Source: Chlorobiota bacterium
GTDB lineage: Bacteria; Bacteroidota; Ignavibacteria; Ignavibacteriales; Ignavibacteriaceae
Assembly: GCA_008363265.1 (NCBI GenBank)
Contig: RHKR01000016.1
Span: 1 to 13,529 of the forward strand
Direction: 5' to 3'
Length of the DNA: 13,529 nt
The position numbers and the translations under genes were made by a program. Positions 7,141 to 13,529 of this stretch are shown here, piece by piece. The first letter of the stretch is position 1, and every line of letters begins with the position of its first letter. The notes beneath the pieces were generated by a model that searched no databases, had not been told where the DNA came from, and worked only from the letters and a program-made list of their open reading frames with translations.

Positions 7141-8554
7141 AGAACCTGAATGAAACACCGAAAACGGCACTGTTGTATTTGATATCCTGAAAGGTCCGCG
7201 ATTGGTTGAAACCGTAGTTATCACCGAAATCTTTCCACCATCCAAACATGTAAGCAACATCGAAGGATAATTCACCATCGATGAGATATCCCAAACCGAA
7301 GGTCATGAACTTCCTGTCGTATTCTGCCGGATCATCCTTGTAAGGTGATTTTTGGATGAAATAACCCGCCCTGAGCCTCATGTCGATAAAAGGAAAAGTG
7401 TATTCCGCTCCCAAATTGTAATTGAGCACAGAACGCAGCGTGTTCGATATTTCACGGTTCAGATCACTCGTAAAAACATTTCCGAGGCCTGAGATATCCT
7501 TAAAACTCGAATTTGTGTAGTCAACAAATGTCCCCTGCGCAGAAATGATCAACCCGCGGACATTGAACGCGACACCTCCGGTGAATTTGAACGGTGTTTT
7601 GATCTCATACTCCACATCACTTCTATAGTTGGCAGGATCAAGCTCTACCACTCTCCCCGTTCCCCACGTTGAAGAAGCTTCAACCTGGTATTTTTCCTTT
7701 ATAGTATACGACTTTGGAAGTTCAACCGTCATGCCTACACGGGCTATGTTCTGCACCTGATAAAGCATTCCGATCTTAATCTCGTAGTATCTTATGTCCC
7801 AGTCAAGTACGGTCTTGTAGTCAAACTTTTTGAATGTGGTGGTAAATGGATACCCGGGTGCGAGTTCAGAGCCGGAATAGGTTCCGTTTACGTCATTTTC
7901 CTGAATTGTAAAGTTGTTCTGATACGATCCGCCACCAACAGCGATCGTGGCACCAAGGAAGAAATTCTTGTAAGCCTCATAGGCTCCCGAGAAATTCCAG
8001 ACACCCGCAGAACCCGTTTGTGTTCTGGAGCCTGACTGGTCAAGCTTTCCGTTTATTTTGGTTACATACTTGTCATCGGTCAGATATAATTCGTAAGGAA
8101 TATCAGAGTAACTGTTCAGATCCTGAATCATCGATGAGTTACCCCCATTGAATCCCTTGAAATCAAATTTGCCTGTGAAATCAAGATGAGATGTGTAAGA
8201 GGTACCCACTACAAGACTGCCTCTTAGAGTGGGAATCGGAAATACCAGAGTAAAATTATCAAGGTCTGCCCGTGAGCTCTCTGAGTTGAACTGGTTACCG
8301 AGAAAGGTGGTGTTGTTGCTATTAACGCCGTACTTAAATCCACCTCCAAGCTCGAACCGTCGCATTAATGCGATTCCCGCAGGGTTGTAAGCCATTCCCA
8401 ATCCATCATCGCTCATTGCGACAAAGGCATTACCCATGCCTATGGCTCTCGCACCTGAACCAAAGCCGGGCATGGAAAGCCTGACCGCATCACCAACGGT
8501 CTGTGCGAATACAAATCCGGTTAGCAGCAGAAATATCAGAAATAACCGTCTCAT
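7139..8554 (-). CDS. Outer-membrane beta-barrel protein, PorV/FadL-like
   Basis: A 471-residue exported protein with a clear signal peptide (1-17, ending FVFA before QTVGD). After it, GSGARAIGMGNAFVAMSDDG (33-52) and MAYNPAGIAL (54-63) form the N-terminal signature shared by PorV, UPF0164 and OmpP1/FadL-like barrels of Bacteroidota and relatives. The rest alternates polar and aromatic residues as in transmembrane strands, and the chain ends in Phe (FGVSFRF), as outer-membrane barrels do. A role as a surface-protein shuttle (PorV-like) or hydrophobic-compound channel (FadL-like) is possible; the sequence does not decide. It overlaps the upstream lipoprotein gene by four bases (ATGA), with GGAAG just before the start, and leads directly into rsgA. 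Barrel location is secure, cargo unknown. Confidence 0.88.
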   Translation of the reverse strand: MRRLFLIFLLLTGFVFAQTVGDAVRLSMPGFGSGARAIGMGNAFVAMSDDGLGMAYNPAGIALMRRFELGGGFKYGVNSNNTTFLGNQFNSESSRADLDNFTLVFPIPTLRGSLVVGTSYTSHLDFTGKFDFKGFNGGNSSMIQDLNSYSDIPYELYLTDDKYVTKINGKLDQSGSRTQTGSAGVWNFSGAYEAYKNFFLGATIAVGGGSYQNNFTIQENDVNGTYSGSELAPGYPFTTTFKKFDYKTVLDWDIRYYEIKIGMLYQVQNIARVGMTVELPKSYTIKEKYQVEASSTWGTGRVVELDPANYRSDVEYEIKTPFKFTGGVAFNVRGLIISAQGTFVDYTNSSFKDISGLGNVFTSDLNREISNTLRSVLNYNLGAEYTFPFIDMRLRAGYFIQKSPYKDDPAEYDRKFMTFGLGYLIDGELSFDVAYMFGWWKDFGDNYGFNQSRTFQDIKYNSAVFGVSFRF

Positions 8555-9081
8555 TTTCTTCCGCCCCCTGTACTGCTTCTGCCTGAGTTGTTTTTATTTT
8601 CATCGGAGCCACTGCTTCTGCTGCCGCTGTCGTTGCTCGAAGGCGATTTTGTTGCGGGTGCAGAAGTGGTGCTCGTGCCGGAAGATGAGTTTCCGGAACT
8701 GCCAGAACTCCCTCTTGTCGAGGATGTGCCTGACGTGCTGCCGGCACTGCTTCTTCCGCCATCGCGGTTACGCAGACTCTGCAGGTCTTTGTCACGTTTT
8801 CTGGTAACGACCACATCCTGCTCTTCGTTGTCACCGTAGCCACCCGCATTCACAGTAACCGGTGTAATGTTGTACCACCATGGGAGAGCGTGATAGCCGG
8901 TATAGCCTCCGTAAAATCTCTCTGAATAGAATGAGTATAGATTATCCTCATCCTGATAATCTTCTTCGAGCTCCTGGAGCTGGTTCTCACTGATAGGCTG
9001 CCCCATATCAACTATGGTGTAGCATCCCGTGAACCAAAGAAATGAAAAAGGTAAAATCAGATACATCAATAAATTTTTCAT
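8551..9081 (-). CDS. Lipoprotein with disordered Ser/Gly tail, paralogue of the adjacent large lipoprotein
   Basis: A 176-residue lipoprotein. The signal ends in FTGC, so Cys20 is the likely lipidated residue. An acidic stretch follows (32-47), then an aromatic stretch rich in Tyr and Trp (49-70), the motif RDKDLQSLRNRDGGR (96-110), and a low-complexity Ser/Gly/Thr/Asn tail (111-176). The preceding larger lipoprotein has the same order of parts, the same GCYT at the processing site and the matching motif RDREISSIRGRDGGR (157-171). The two are therefore probably diverged duplicates, although their tails differ. It starts at ATG 9081, 12 nt after the stop of that neighbour, and overlaps the barrel gene by four bases. 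The tail looks disordered. I recognise no named family. A surface or periplasmic structural role is inference. Confidence 0.85.
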   Translation of the reverse strand: MKNLLMYLILPFSFLWFTGCYTIVDMGQPISENQLQELEEDYQDEDNLYSFYSERFYGGYTGYHALPWWYNITPVTVNAGGYGDNEEQDVVVTRKRDKDLQSLRNRDGGRSSAGSTSGTSSTRGSSGSSGNSSSGTSTTSAPATKSPSSNDSGSRSSGSDENKNNSGRSSTGGGRK

Positions 9082-9093
9082 ATCACACCATTC

Positions 9094-10329
9094 CTATCTT
9101 GAGCCCGATCTTCTGGAACTGCCCGAGCCTGAACCCGAACCTGACGAACGCGAAGGTGCTGAACTCCCGCTGCTTCTGCCTGATGATGATGAAGGTGAAC
9201 GGTAAGAACCGTTCGATCCACCATCATTCCGTGAAGGAGCCTTGTATCCCCTGTTCGAACTGCCTGAGTTACCATCGTTCCGGGAAGGGGATTTATATCC
9301 TTTGTTCGAATTGCCTGAGTTACCGTCATTCCTTGATGGTCGTTTATATTCGCGACCTGAACTGCTTTTGTTGTCATCTTTCTTTGTTGCACGGGTGCCT
9401 TTTTTCTCACCGGAACCGTCATTCCTGTTACCCGACCGGGGTGTCACCCTGGTTGATTTTTCATCATCACGATTGTCCCTTTTTCGGGTGGTTGTACCTG
9501 TGCCGTCATTCCTTGAGCCGGAACGCGTGCCAAAACCTGAGTTACGGTTATTGTTATCATCGTTCCTGACTCCGGAACGGCTACCGGAGTTCCGGTTCTC
9601 ATCCCTTGCCGTGTTTCTCTTCACCAAGGGTTCTTCATCCCTGTCCCAGGTATCGAAAGCACTCCGTTTTCTTTCACTCTTGATCTCTTTATCTTCATCA
9701 CCGGCACCTGAACGTGAACCATCGTTTCTTACTCCTGATCGTTTTGCTACCTGATCACCGCCTGAGGTGATTCCGGGAGTGCGGACACCAGTTCCATCTC
9801 CACGGACTGCGGATCCACGTCCACCATCCCTGCCCCTGATTGAACTTATCTCCCGGTCGCGGTACTTGTAGCCAGAGAAGCCATAGTCATGGTGATTGTA
9901 GTTCCAGCCGTAGTAGTACGGGTAAGGATCATACCAACCCCATGAATGCCAATACCAGGGATTCCAAACCCATCTCGGATAGTAAACGTATGGAGAATAA
10001 TACCAACTCCAGTAAGGATCGAAGCAGAAACTGTCCCAATAGTATCCATATGAATAACCGTAGCTGTAGCCATAGCCGAGATTAAAGGTGACTACAGGAC
10101 GTGACCAGTAATCTTCTTCAATTACGTAACGCTTTTTAATGGTTATCTCATACGATTCATCATCACTATTTACGACTGAAGTATCGGAGACACTGTCGTT
10201 CAAGACCTCTTTCTCCACAATTTCAATCTCGACCTCTTCACTTTCGGGCTTCTGAACTTCAAACTGGGTGTAACACCCCGTTGCCCAAAAGGCAAAAACA
10301 AGTAACGGTATCAGGATCATCGGTTTCAT
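9094..10329 (-). CDS. Large lipoprotein with Tyr/Trp-rich segment and RND-repeat disordered tail
   Basis: A 411-residue lipoprotein starting at ATG 10329 behind AAAGGAG with a 5-nt spacer. The signal ends ATGC, giving lipid Cys19. Residues 29-60 are strongly acidic. Residues 84-156 are extremely aromatic, with about 23 Tyr and 10 Trp in 73 positions and short GYSY repeats. The motif RDREISSIRGRDGGR (157-171) is shared with the next gene. The remaining 240 residues are low-complexity Arg/Ser/Asn/Asp/Gly. They contain seven RND tripeptides (at about 201, 255, 273, 302, 333, 350 and 367), the last three in near-perfect 17-residue repeats, and the chain ends in a Ser/Gly/Arg run. There is no enzymatic motif. 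The antisense strand is also open in places, an effect of the repeat composition. It is apparently co-transcribed with a smaller paralogue and a barrel protein. Function unknown; an envelope-attached adhesive, matrix or scaffold role is speculation. Confidence 0.88.
   Translation of the reverse strand: MKPMILIPLLVFAFWATGCYTQFEVQKPESEEVEIEIVEKEVLNDSVSDTSVVNSDDESYEITIKKRYVIEEDYWSRPVVTFNLGYGYSYGYSYGYYWDSFCFDPYWSWYYSPYVYYPRWVWNPWYWHSWGWYDPYPYYYGWNYNHHDYGFSGYKYRDREISSIRGRDGGRGSAVRGDGTGVRTPGITSGGDQVAKRSGVRNDGSRSGAGDEDKEIKSERKRSAFDTWDRDEEPLVKRNTARDENRNSGSRSGVRNDDNNNRNSGFGTRSGSRNDGTGTTTRKRDNRDDEKSTRVTPRSGNRNDGSGEKKGTRATKKDDNKSSSGREYKRPSRNDGNSGNSNKGYKSPSRNDGNSGSSNRGYKAPSRNDGGSNGSYRSPSSSSGRSSGSSAPSRSSGSGSGSGSSRRSGSR
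9196..9339 (-). repeat. 51-bp tandem repeats inside the large lipoprotein gene
   Basis: Two full 51-bp units and one 42-bp unit encode PSRNDGNSGNSNKGYKS, PSRNDGNSGSSNRGYKA and PSRNDGGSNGSYRS (residues 331-378). DNA identity between the first two units is high, as expected for recent tandem duplication. The units are in frame, so gain or loss changes tail length without breaking the gene. Four more degenerate RND-containing units lie upstream in the tail. Confidence 0.88.
9862..10080 (-). other. Tyr/Trp-rich coding segment
   Basis: This stretch encodes residues 84-156 of the large lipoprotein, in which roughly 33 of 73 residues are Tyr or Trp, with Gly, Pro, His and Asp between them. It begins with alternating GY and SY dipeptides and continues as irregular WY, YY and WW-type pairs. 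It sits between the acidic N-terminal region and the shared RDGGR motif. No known domain is recognised. Confidence 0.85.
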
Positions 10330-10521
10330 GGCAACTCCTTTTTCTATTAACCAAGCAAATATCGTGCCCGGTTAAAATTGCCTAAATTACTTCAAACTTG
10401 TATAAATTGTATAATATCGTGTTCAATGAAACAAACAACTGTCTATTTTATTGAACAAAATATAGTATTTGAAAGGTTTAATATATAAATTGAATGGGCA
10501 ATAAAAAGGGTAAAAAGGGGA
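10330..10521 (-). promoter_or_regulatory. AT-rich gap holding the promoter of the lipoprotein-barrel-rsgA block
   Basis: No gene is visible in these 192 bp between the receiver-like gene and the large lipoprotein gene. The lipoprotein SD (AAAGGAG) is at its left end. The rest is AT-rich. Several partial matches to Bacteroidota and sigma-70-type promoter elements occur, but none has both boxes at correct spacing. I see no convincing hairpin terminator for the receiver-like gene, so read-through into the lipoprotein block cannot be excluded. Confidence 0.4.
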
Positions 10522-10872
10522 TTAATTCGCCATCAGAATGTCGATCTTGCCTGACATTTCTTCAAAATCGAACGGTTTGTAGAGGATCGCGTTCACGTGA
10601 CTCCTGATCTGCGACTCGAGGGTCAGAATGTTCCTCGTGAAAACATATGTCATTATTATAGGTATGGGCCGGATATTGCAGATTAGTTGCTCTATCTTCT
10701 CATTAGGTTGGGAGTCAAGGATCAGCATGTCAAATTCTGAATTTTTCAGGAACACTTCTATCTGGTGAAAATCATTTGTGGTTGTCACTGCGTACTTCTT
10801 TTCGAAGTACATCAGCACACTTGCACAAAAGCTTAGATCAGGTGAATAGAAAAGTATGTTCTTCATTTTCAT
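10522..10872 (-). CDS. Stand-alone, partly degenerate response-regulator receiver domain
   Basis: A 116-residue single-domain protein with the receiver fold order: beta-1 NILFYSPD (5-12), beta-3 FDMLILDSQ (47-55) with putative phospho-acceptor Asp53, beta-4 IPIIMTYV (70-77) with Thr75 at the switch position, and beta-5 AILYKPF (95-101) with the invariant Lys99. The acidic pair that normally follows beta-1 is reduced to one Asp (Asp12). The loop after Asp53 reads SQPNEK instead of the usual x-M-P-form. There is no output domain and no adjacent histidine kinase. The start could be Met1 or Met3; GGGA lies 8 nt before Met1. It could be a phosphate-accepting single-domain regulator or a pseudo-receiver. 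The receiver call is moderately sure, the partner unknown. Confidence 0.72.
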   Translation of the reverse strand: MKMKNILFYSPDLSFCASVLMYFEKKYAVTTTNDFHQIEVFLKNSEFDMLILDSQPNEKIEQLICNIRPIPIIMTYVFTRNILTLESQIRSHVNAILYKPFDFEEMSGKIDILMAN

Positions 10873-11041
10873 AAATTGTTTCCCAATCTATAAGCGAATT
10901 TAATGCCAAAATATCAATCTTTGATTTTTTGATTAAAATTTGCAGTTTATGGTCGGTTTTGGGTTATTTTTCGCAGTTAATAATTCTCTTTTTCGAAAAT
11001 CAGGCATTTCGATTCTCAATTTTGAAAATCCTTTGAGCACC
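10873..11041. promoter_or_regulatory. Divergent intergenic region
   Basis: These 169 bp separate the minus-strand receiver-like gene from the plus-strand exported protein and must hold both their promoters. The region is AT-rich with TTTG-containing runs on both strands, but I find no pair of boxes at proper spacing. A plus-strand frame runs from 10940 into the gene, but it precedes the signal peptide and is not treated as coding. Confidence 0.4.
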
Positions 11042-11944
11042 ATGAAGCACATTAAAGCATTATTTATCCTCTTTCTTTTTCTTGCAACTCCCCTCTTTTC
11101 CCAAGAGGAACCTGATACCTCAGGTATTTCAGGCGATGAAGAGGTCTATGAAACAGGAGGTGATACAACCTCATGGTATGAAGAGGATTCAACCTCTGTC
11201 TACGTTATTGAATCATATGTAAGACAGGAGGAGAAAAACGAGATTGTGATCTACTTTTTTGCTTCAGAACCGGTCAAAGCCTGGGTGGTTTTCGATGGCA
11301 ACCAAAAATTCACGGTGTCCGATACACTTGGAGAGAGTTTCAGATTTGTGACGGATATTCAGTCAGTAAAGGCAACCTCCACTATTCTGAAAGCAATTAT
11401 TTACGTTGAAAATGCTTCGGGAGAAAAAAGCTCCTGTGAAGAATTTGAGATCAAACTCCCGTTCGAACCTGAGATCGAAGGCACAGCCCTCGGTTATCTT
11501 GCTGATTGTACACTCGGTGGCATCTCATTTCTCGTCCCCTCTCCCGGCTTCACTCTATTCAGGGACCAAAACAGGTTTTCATTTTTTAAGGAACTTCCCC
11601 TGGTTGTTTTTCAGAGTGAGATATCCACATATCCATGGATGGCGTTTTCTGCGGAATACGCCCACACCCCCGATATTGATTTCAGGAACCGGTTCTTCGC
11701 GGGGCTGAAATTCCCGGTTGAAGTGCCTGTTATAAATTATATTGCACCCGGCCTCAGCTATTCAACCAACTTTTTGGGTGTGAACGGCTTGTCCCCGGAG
11801 ATATCATTCGGCCTGATCGAAGTGTTCAGAGTGATCAATCTGAATATTAAGGCACGTTACAATTGGTATCCTTCTGCCGGCAACAATGATAATTTCGATA
11901 TTAACATCGGTCTTACCTCCTATTTCCTGACGCTGGCTTTCTGA
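11042..11944 (+). CDS. Exported protein of unknown function, possible outer-membrane barrel
   Basis: A 300-residue protein starting at ATG 11042, where a textbook signal peptide begins (1-20, ending ATPLFS before QEEPD). Starting at 10940 would put 34 residues before the signal and is unlikely. Residues 21-53 are acidic and Thr/Ser-rich. Residues 53-125 look like a small beta-sandwich (for example EIVIYFFASEPVKAWVVFDG). Residues 150-300 alternate aromatic and polar residues, with repeated F-S-A-E-Y, N-I-K-A-R-Y and N-I-G-L-T-S-Y patterns, and end TLAF, as in outer-membrane barrels. No SD is evident. It is in the same orientation as the TonB-dependent receptor 78 nt downstream, so they may be co-transcribed. 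No family is recognised; the barrel is inferred from the strand pattern and terminal Phe. Confidence 0.75.
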   Translation: MKHIKALFILFLFLATPLFSQEEPDTSGISGDEEVYETGGDTTSWYEEDSTSVYVIESYVRQEEKNEIVIYFFASEPVKAWVVFDGNQKFTVSDTLGESFRFVTDIQSVKATSTILKAIIYVENASGEKSSCEEFEIKLPFEPEIEGTALGYLADCTLGGISFLVPSPGFTLFRDQNRFSFFKELPLVVFQSEISTYPWMAFSAEYAHTPDIDFRNRFFAGLKFPVEVPVINYIAPGLSYSTNFLGVNGLSPEISFGLIEVFRVINLNIKARYNWYPSAGNNDNFDINIGLTSYFLTLAF

Positions 11945-11951
11945 CGGTTTG

Positions 11952-11969
11952 ATTCCCTCTCTCGGGAAT
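11952..11969 (+). terminator. Weak hairpin after the exported-protein gene
   Basis: ATTCCC (11952-11957) pairs with GGGAAT (11964-11969) across a 6-nt loop, 7 nt after the stop codon. Only a short TTTA-type tail follows, so it is at best a weak or attenuating terminator. Confidence 0.2.
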
Positions 11970-11979
11970 TTATGGATAA

Positions 11980-12002
11980 CTTATGATGTTACAACATATA
12001 AG
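11980..12002. promoter_or_regulatory. Imperfect inverted repeat upstream of TonB-dependent receptor
   Basis: CTTATGATGTT (11980-11990) and AACATATAAG (11993-12002) are complementary except for one extra base, and are separated by 2 nt. The dyad is centred about 32 nt before the receptor ATG. Such a position would suit an operator or a 5'-UTR structure. No regulator is recognised and chance cannot be excluded in AT-rich DNA. Confidence 0.25.
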
Positions 12003-12022
12003 TGATCCAATGTTGAGGAACC

Positions 12023-13529
12023 ATGTTTAAGCAAATCGTATCTATTATTCTTTTTACAGCTACTATGTTATTCTCCCAAACGGGAGGAATTAAAGGAATT
12101 GTCTCCGCTGACGGCGAACCGCTCCCCGGTGTTACCGTAACCATAAAAAACACTTCGTTGGGTGCGGTTACCGACCTTGATGGTTATTACGAGATCAGAG
12201 GTATCCCTGCGGGTCAAAAAGTGATCCGTTTCTCTTTCGTGGGTTACTCCCCCGTCGAGAAAACCGTTGTTATCGAGCAGGGAAAGACCCTGACCGCGAA
12301 CATGTCACTTTCAGAGACCCAGGTAATGCTCGATGAGATTGTTATCTCGGAAAAATCGAGAGATGCATCTGACACGGAAACGAGTATACTCGACCTCGAA
12401 CCTGACCAGGCCAAAGTTCTCCCGGGCGCAGGTGAAGATGTTCTCAGAACCCTCCAGGCACTCCCCGGAATTGTGGCTCCGAACGACTTCTCCTCTCAGT
12501 TGATCGTGAGGGGGTCCGGTCCCGACCAGAATCTTATAATTATTGATAATGTTGAGATTTTCAACCCGTACAGGTTATATGGCTTCATAAGCATGTTCAA
12601 TCCGGATGCAGTTTCCGATATCACGCTGCTTACAGGAGGTTTTCCGACCAAATACGGTGACCGTCTCTCGGCTGTTCTTGATGTCTCAAACAAGGAAGGC
12701 AGCACCAGAACCGGAATTATGGGAAGTCTTAACGCCTCTGTTACCAATGCCAATCTTGTGCTTGAGGGAAAGAACCCTTTTAATATTAAGGGGAGCTGGC
12801 TTCTCAACAGCAGAAGGACCTACTATGACCTGCTTCTCGAGCCGTTTGCCAAGAGCGCGGGACTGGTTGAAGAGAATTCCGCGTTCCCCAACTTCTACGA
12901 TGTGCAGGCGAAAGTTACATTCGGGCCGTTTGATGGGCATAAATTCAATTTGTTCGGTATCTATTCCGCAGATGGAGTGGATATCGTCTCGGGCAATGAA
13001 AGAAACTCACCTGACAGCATCTCGGTAAATAATATCACCAGAAATGATGTTGTGGGTTTTACCTGGGATTATGCGCCGGATGCAAATTTTTTCCTCCAGA
13101 CCACACTTTCATGGTACCGTAACGGTGGCGATGCTGCTTTCAATTCACAGGTGCTCGACCCCTCACTCAATCGAGAGGCATTCAAGGATTTCAGCGCGGA
13201 TACCATCAGACCTTATCTGTTGAACTTCAGATTTAATACCGAATTTGAGTTCCAGAAATATTCGTGGGAAACCAAATCGAATCTTCTGTGGGGCAACGGT
13301 AATATTTTCGAAGCCGGTGTGGGCATGGATATTCTTCGTACCACACTGATCTTTGATTTCCAGTTCGACCCGCAGTTGCTTGCCTTTCTCGGGTCAAATC
13401 CCAATTTCCGGTCATCAATCGATGATGTGAGGGATACAAAAACATATAACCGCTACAAGGCTTATGTGCAGAATAAATTTAACCTGTGGGATAAAGTGTT
13501 TATTAACCCCGGTGTTCGACTCGATCACT
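12023..13529 (+). CDS. TonB-dependent receptor with N-terminal carboxypeptidase-regulatory-like domain (runs off right edge)
   Basis: The first 502 residues of an outer-membrane receptor, open at the window end. It starts at ATG 12023, with GAGG 4 nt upstream. The signal peptide is residues 1-19 (ending MLFSQ). Residues 23-98 form a carboxypeptidase-D regulatory-like beta-sandwich (GIKGIVSADGEPLPGVTV, DLDGYYEI, FSFVGYSPVEKTV), typical of SusC/RagA-type and related Bacteroidota receptors. LDEIVIS (103-109) may serve as the TonB box. The plug domain is about 130-226, with DVLRTLQALPGIV, LIVRGSGPDQNLIIIDNVEIF and GGFPTKYGDRLSAVLDV. The barrel begins near 230. Such receptors import substrates across the outer membrane using TonB-ExbBD energy; the substrate cannot be told from this part. 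No susD-like gene is visible upstream, and downstream is outside the window. Family call is secure. Confidence 0.95.
   Translation, partial: MFKQIVSIILFTATMLFSQTGGIKGIVSADGEPLPGVTVTIKNTSLGAVTDLDGYYEIRGIPAGQKVIRFSFVGYSPVEKTVVIEQGKTLTANMSLSETQVMLDEIVISEKSRDASDTETSILDLEPDQAKVLPGAGEDVLRTLQALPGIVAPNDFSSQLIVRGSGPDQNLIIIDNVEIFNPYRLYGFISMFNPDAVSDITLLTGGFPTKYGDRLSAVLDVSNKEGSTRTGIMGSLNASVTNANLVLEGKNPFNIKGSWLLNSRRTYYDLLLEPFAKSAGLVEENSAFPNFYDVQAKVTFGPFDGHKFNLFGIYSADGVDIVSGNERNSPDSISVNNITRNDVVGFTWDYAPDANFFLQTTLSWYRNGGDAAFNSQVLDPSLNREAFKDFSADTIRPYLLNFRFNTEFEFQKYSWETKSNLLWGNGNIFEAGVGMDILRTTLIFDFQFDPQLLAFLGSNPNFRSSIDDVRDTKTYNRYKAYVQNKFNLWDKVFINPGVRLDH

Noticed and set aside
9042..9754. Long plus-strand open frames opposite the lipoprotein tails, with repeated Leu/Pro/Phe peptides
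   Set aside because: They are antisense readings of the 51-bp repeats and low-complexity tail. They lack an SD, and the sense frame has a lipobox, SD and operon spacing.
10940..11041. Upstream extension of the plus-strand exported protein by 34 residues
   Set aside because: It would bury a textbook signal peptide inside the protein; the extension has no SD and looks like translated AT-rich intergenic DNA.
12496..13445. Antisense and alternate-frame ORFs inside the TonB receptor
   Set aside because: The plus-strand receptor frame is continuous from 12023 to the edge with recognisable domains; the others have no SD or family features.

Overview
The window looks like chromosomal DNA from a Gram-negative bacterium of the Bacteroidota/Chlorobiota lineage, plausibly Ignavibacteria-like. 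The evidence is a TonB-dependent receptor with a SusC-type N-terminal carboxypeptidase-regulatory-like domain, a PorV/FadL-like outer-membrane barrel, several lipoproteins, an FnIII-like domain of the kind common in that lineage, and SD motifs of the AAAGGAG type. This placement is inference from gene content. I see no sign of plasmid, phage, IS element, CRISPR array, tRNA or rRNA.

Layout, reading the minus strand from right to left. A lone degenerate receiver-domain protein (10872-10522) comes first. Next is a tightly packed block of four genes: a 411-residue lipoprotein with a Tyr/Trp-rich segment and a repetitive tail (10329-9094), a smaller lipoprotein of the same design (9081-8551), a 471-residue outer-membrane barrel (8554-7139) and the ribosome-maturation GTPase RsgA (7126-6167). 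A second packed block follows: a small exported FnIII-like protein (6092-5697), a SpoIID/LytB-domain lipoprotein (5691-4426), the Maf nucleotide pyrophosphatase (4436-3858), a flippase-like membrane protein (3861-2893) and NADP-dependent isocitrate dehydrogenase (2893-1643). Adjacent genes in this block overlap or nearly touch, and it ends at a clear intrinsic terminator (1570-1543). A third block, YtxH-like (1384-1046), DUF948/YtxG-like (1023-637) and an EF-G-2-type GTPase (624 to beyond the left edge), starts beyond that terminator. On the plus strand lie an exported protein of unknown function (11042-11944) and a TonB-dependent receptor that runs off the right edge (12023-13529).

Start corrections. 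The left-edge EF-G-like gene starts at GTG 624. YtxH starts at ATG 1384, behind a GGAGG. The plus-strand exported protein starts at ATG 11042, where its signal peptide begins. RsgA has no ATG, GTG or TTG between the in-frame stop at 7141-7139 and the internal ATG at 7000, yet that interval encodes its conserved OB-fold N-terminus. An AAAGGAG lies 7 nt before an in-frame ATC at 7126-7124, suggesting a non-canonical AUC start or a base error.

The least explained part is the envelope cluster at 10329-7139. Two tandem lipoproteins share a GCYT lipidation site, an acidic stretch, an aromatic stretch, a 15-residue motif ending RDGGR and a disordered Ser/Gly/Asn/Arg tail. They are apparently co-transcribed with an outer-membrane barrel. 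I do not recognise a described system with this composition.
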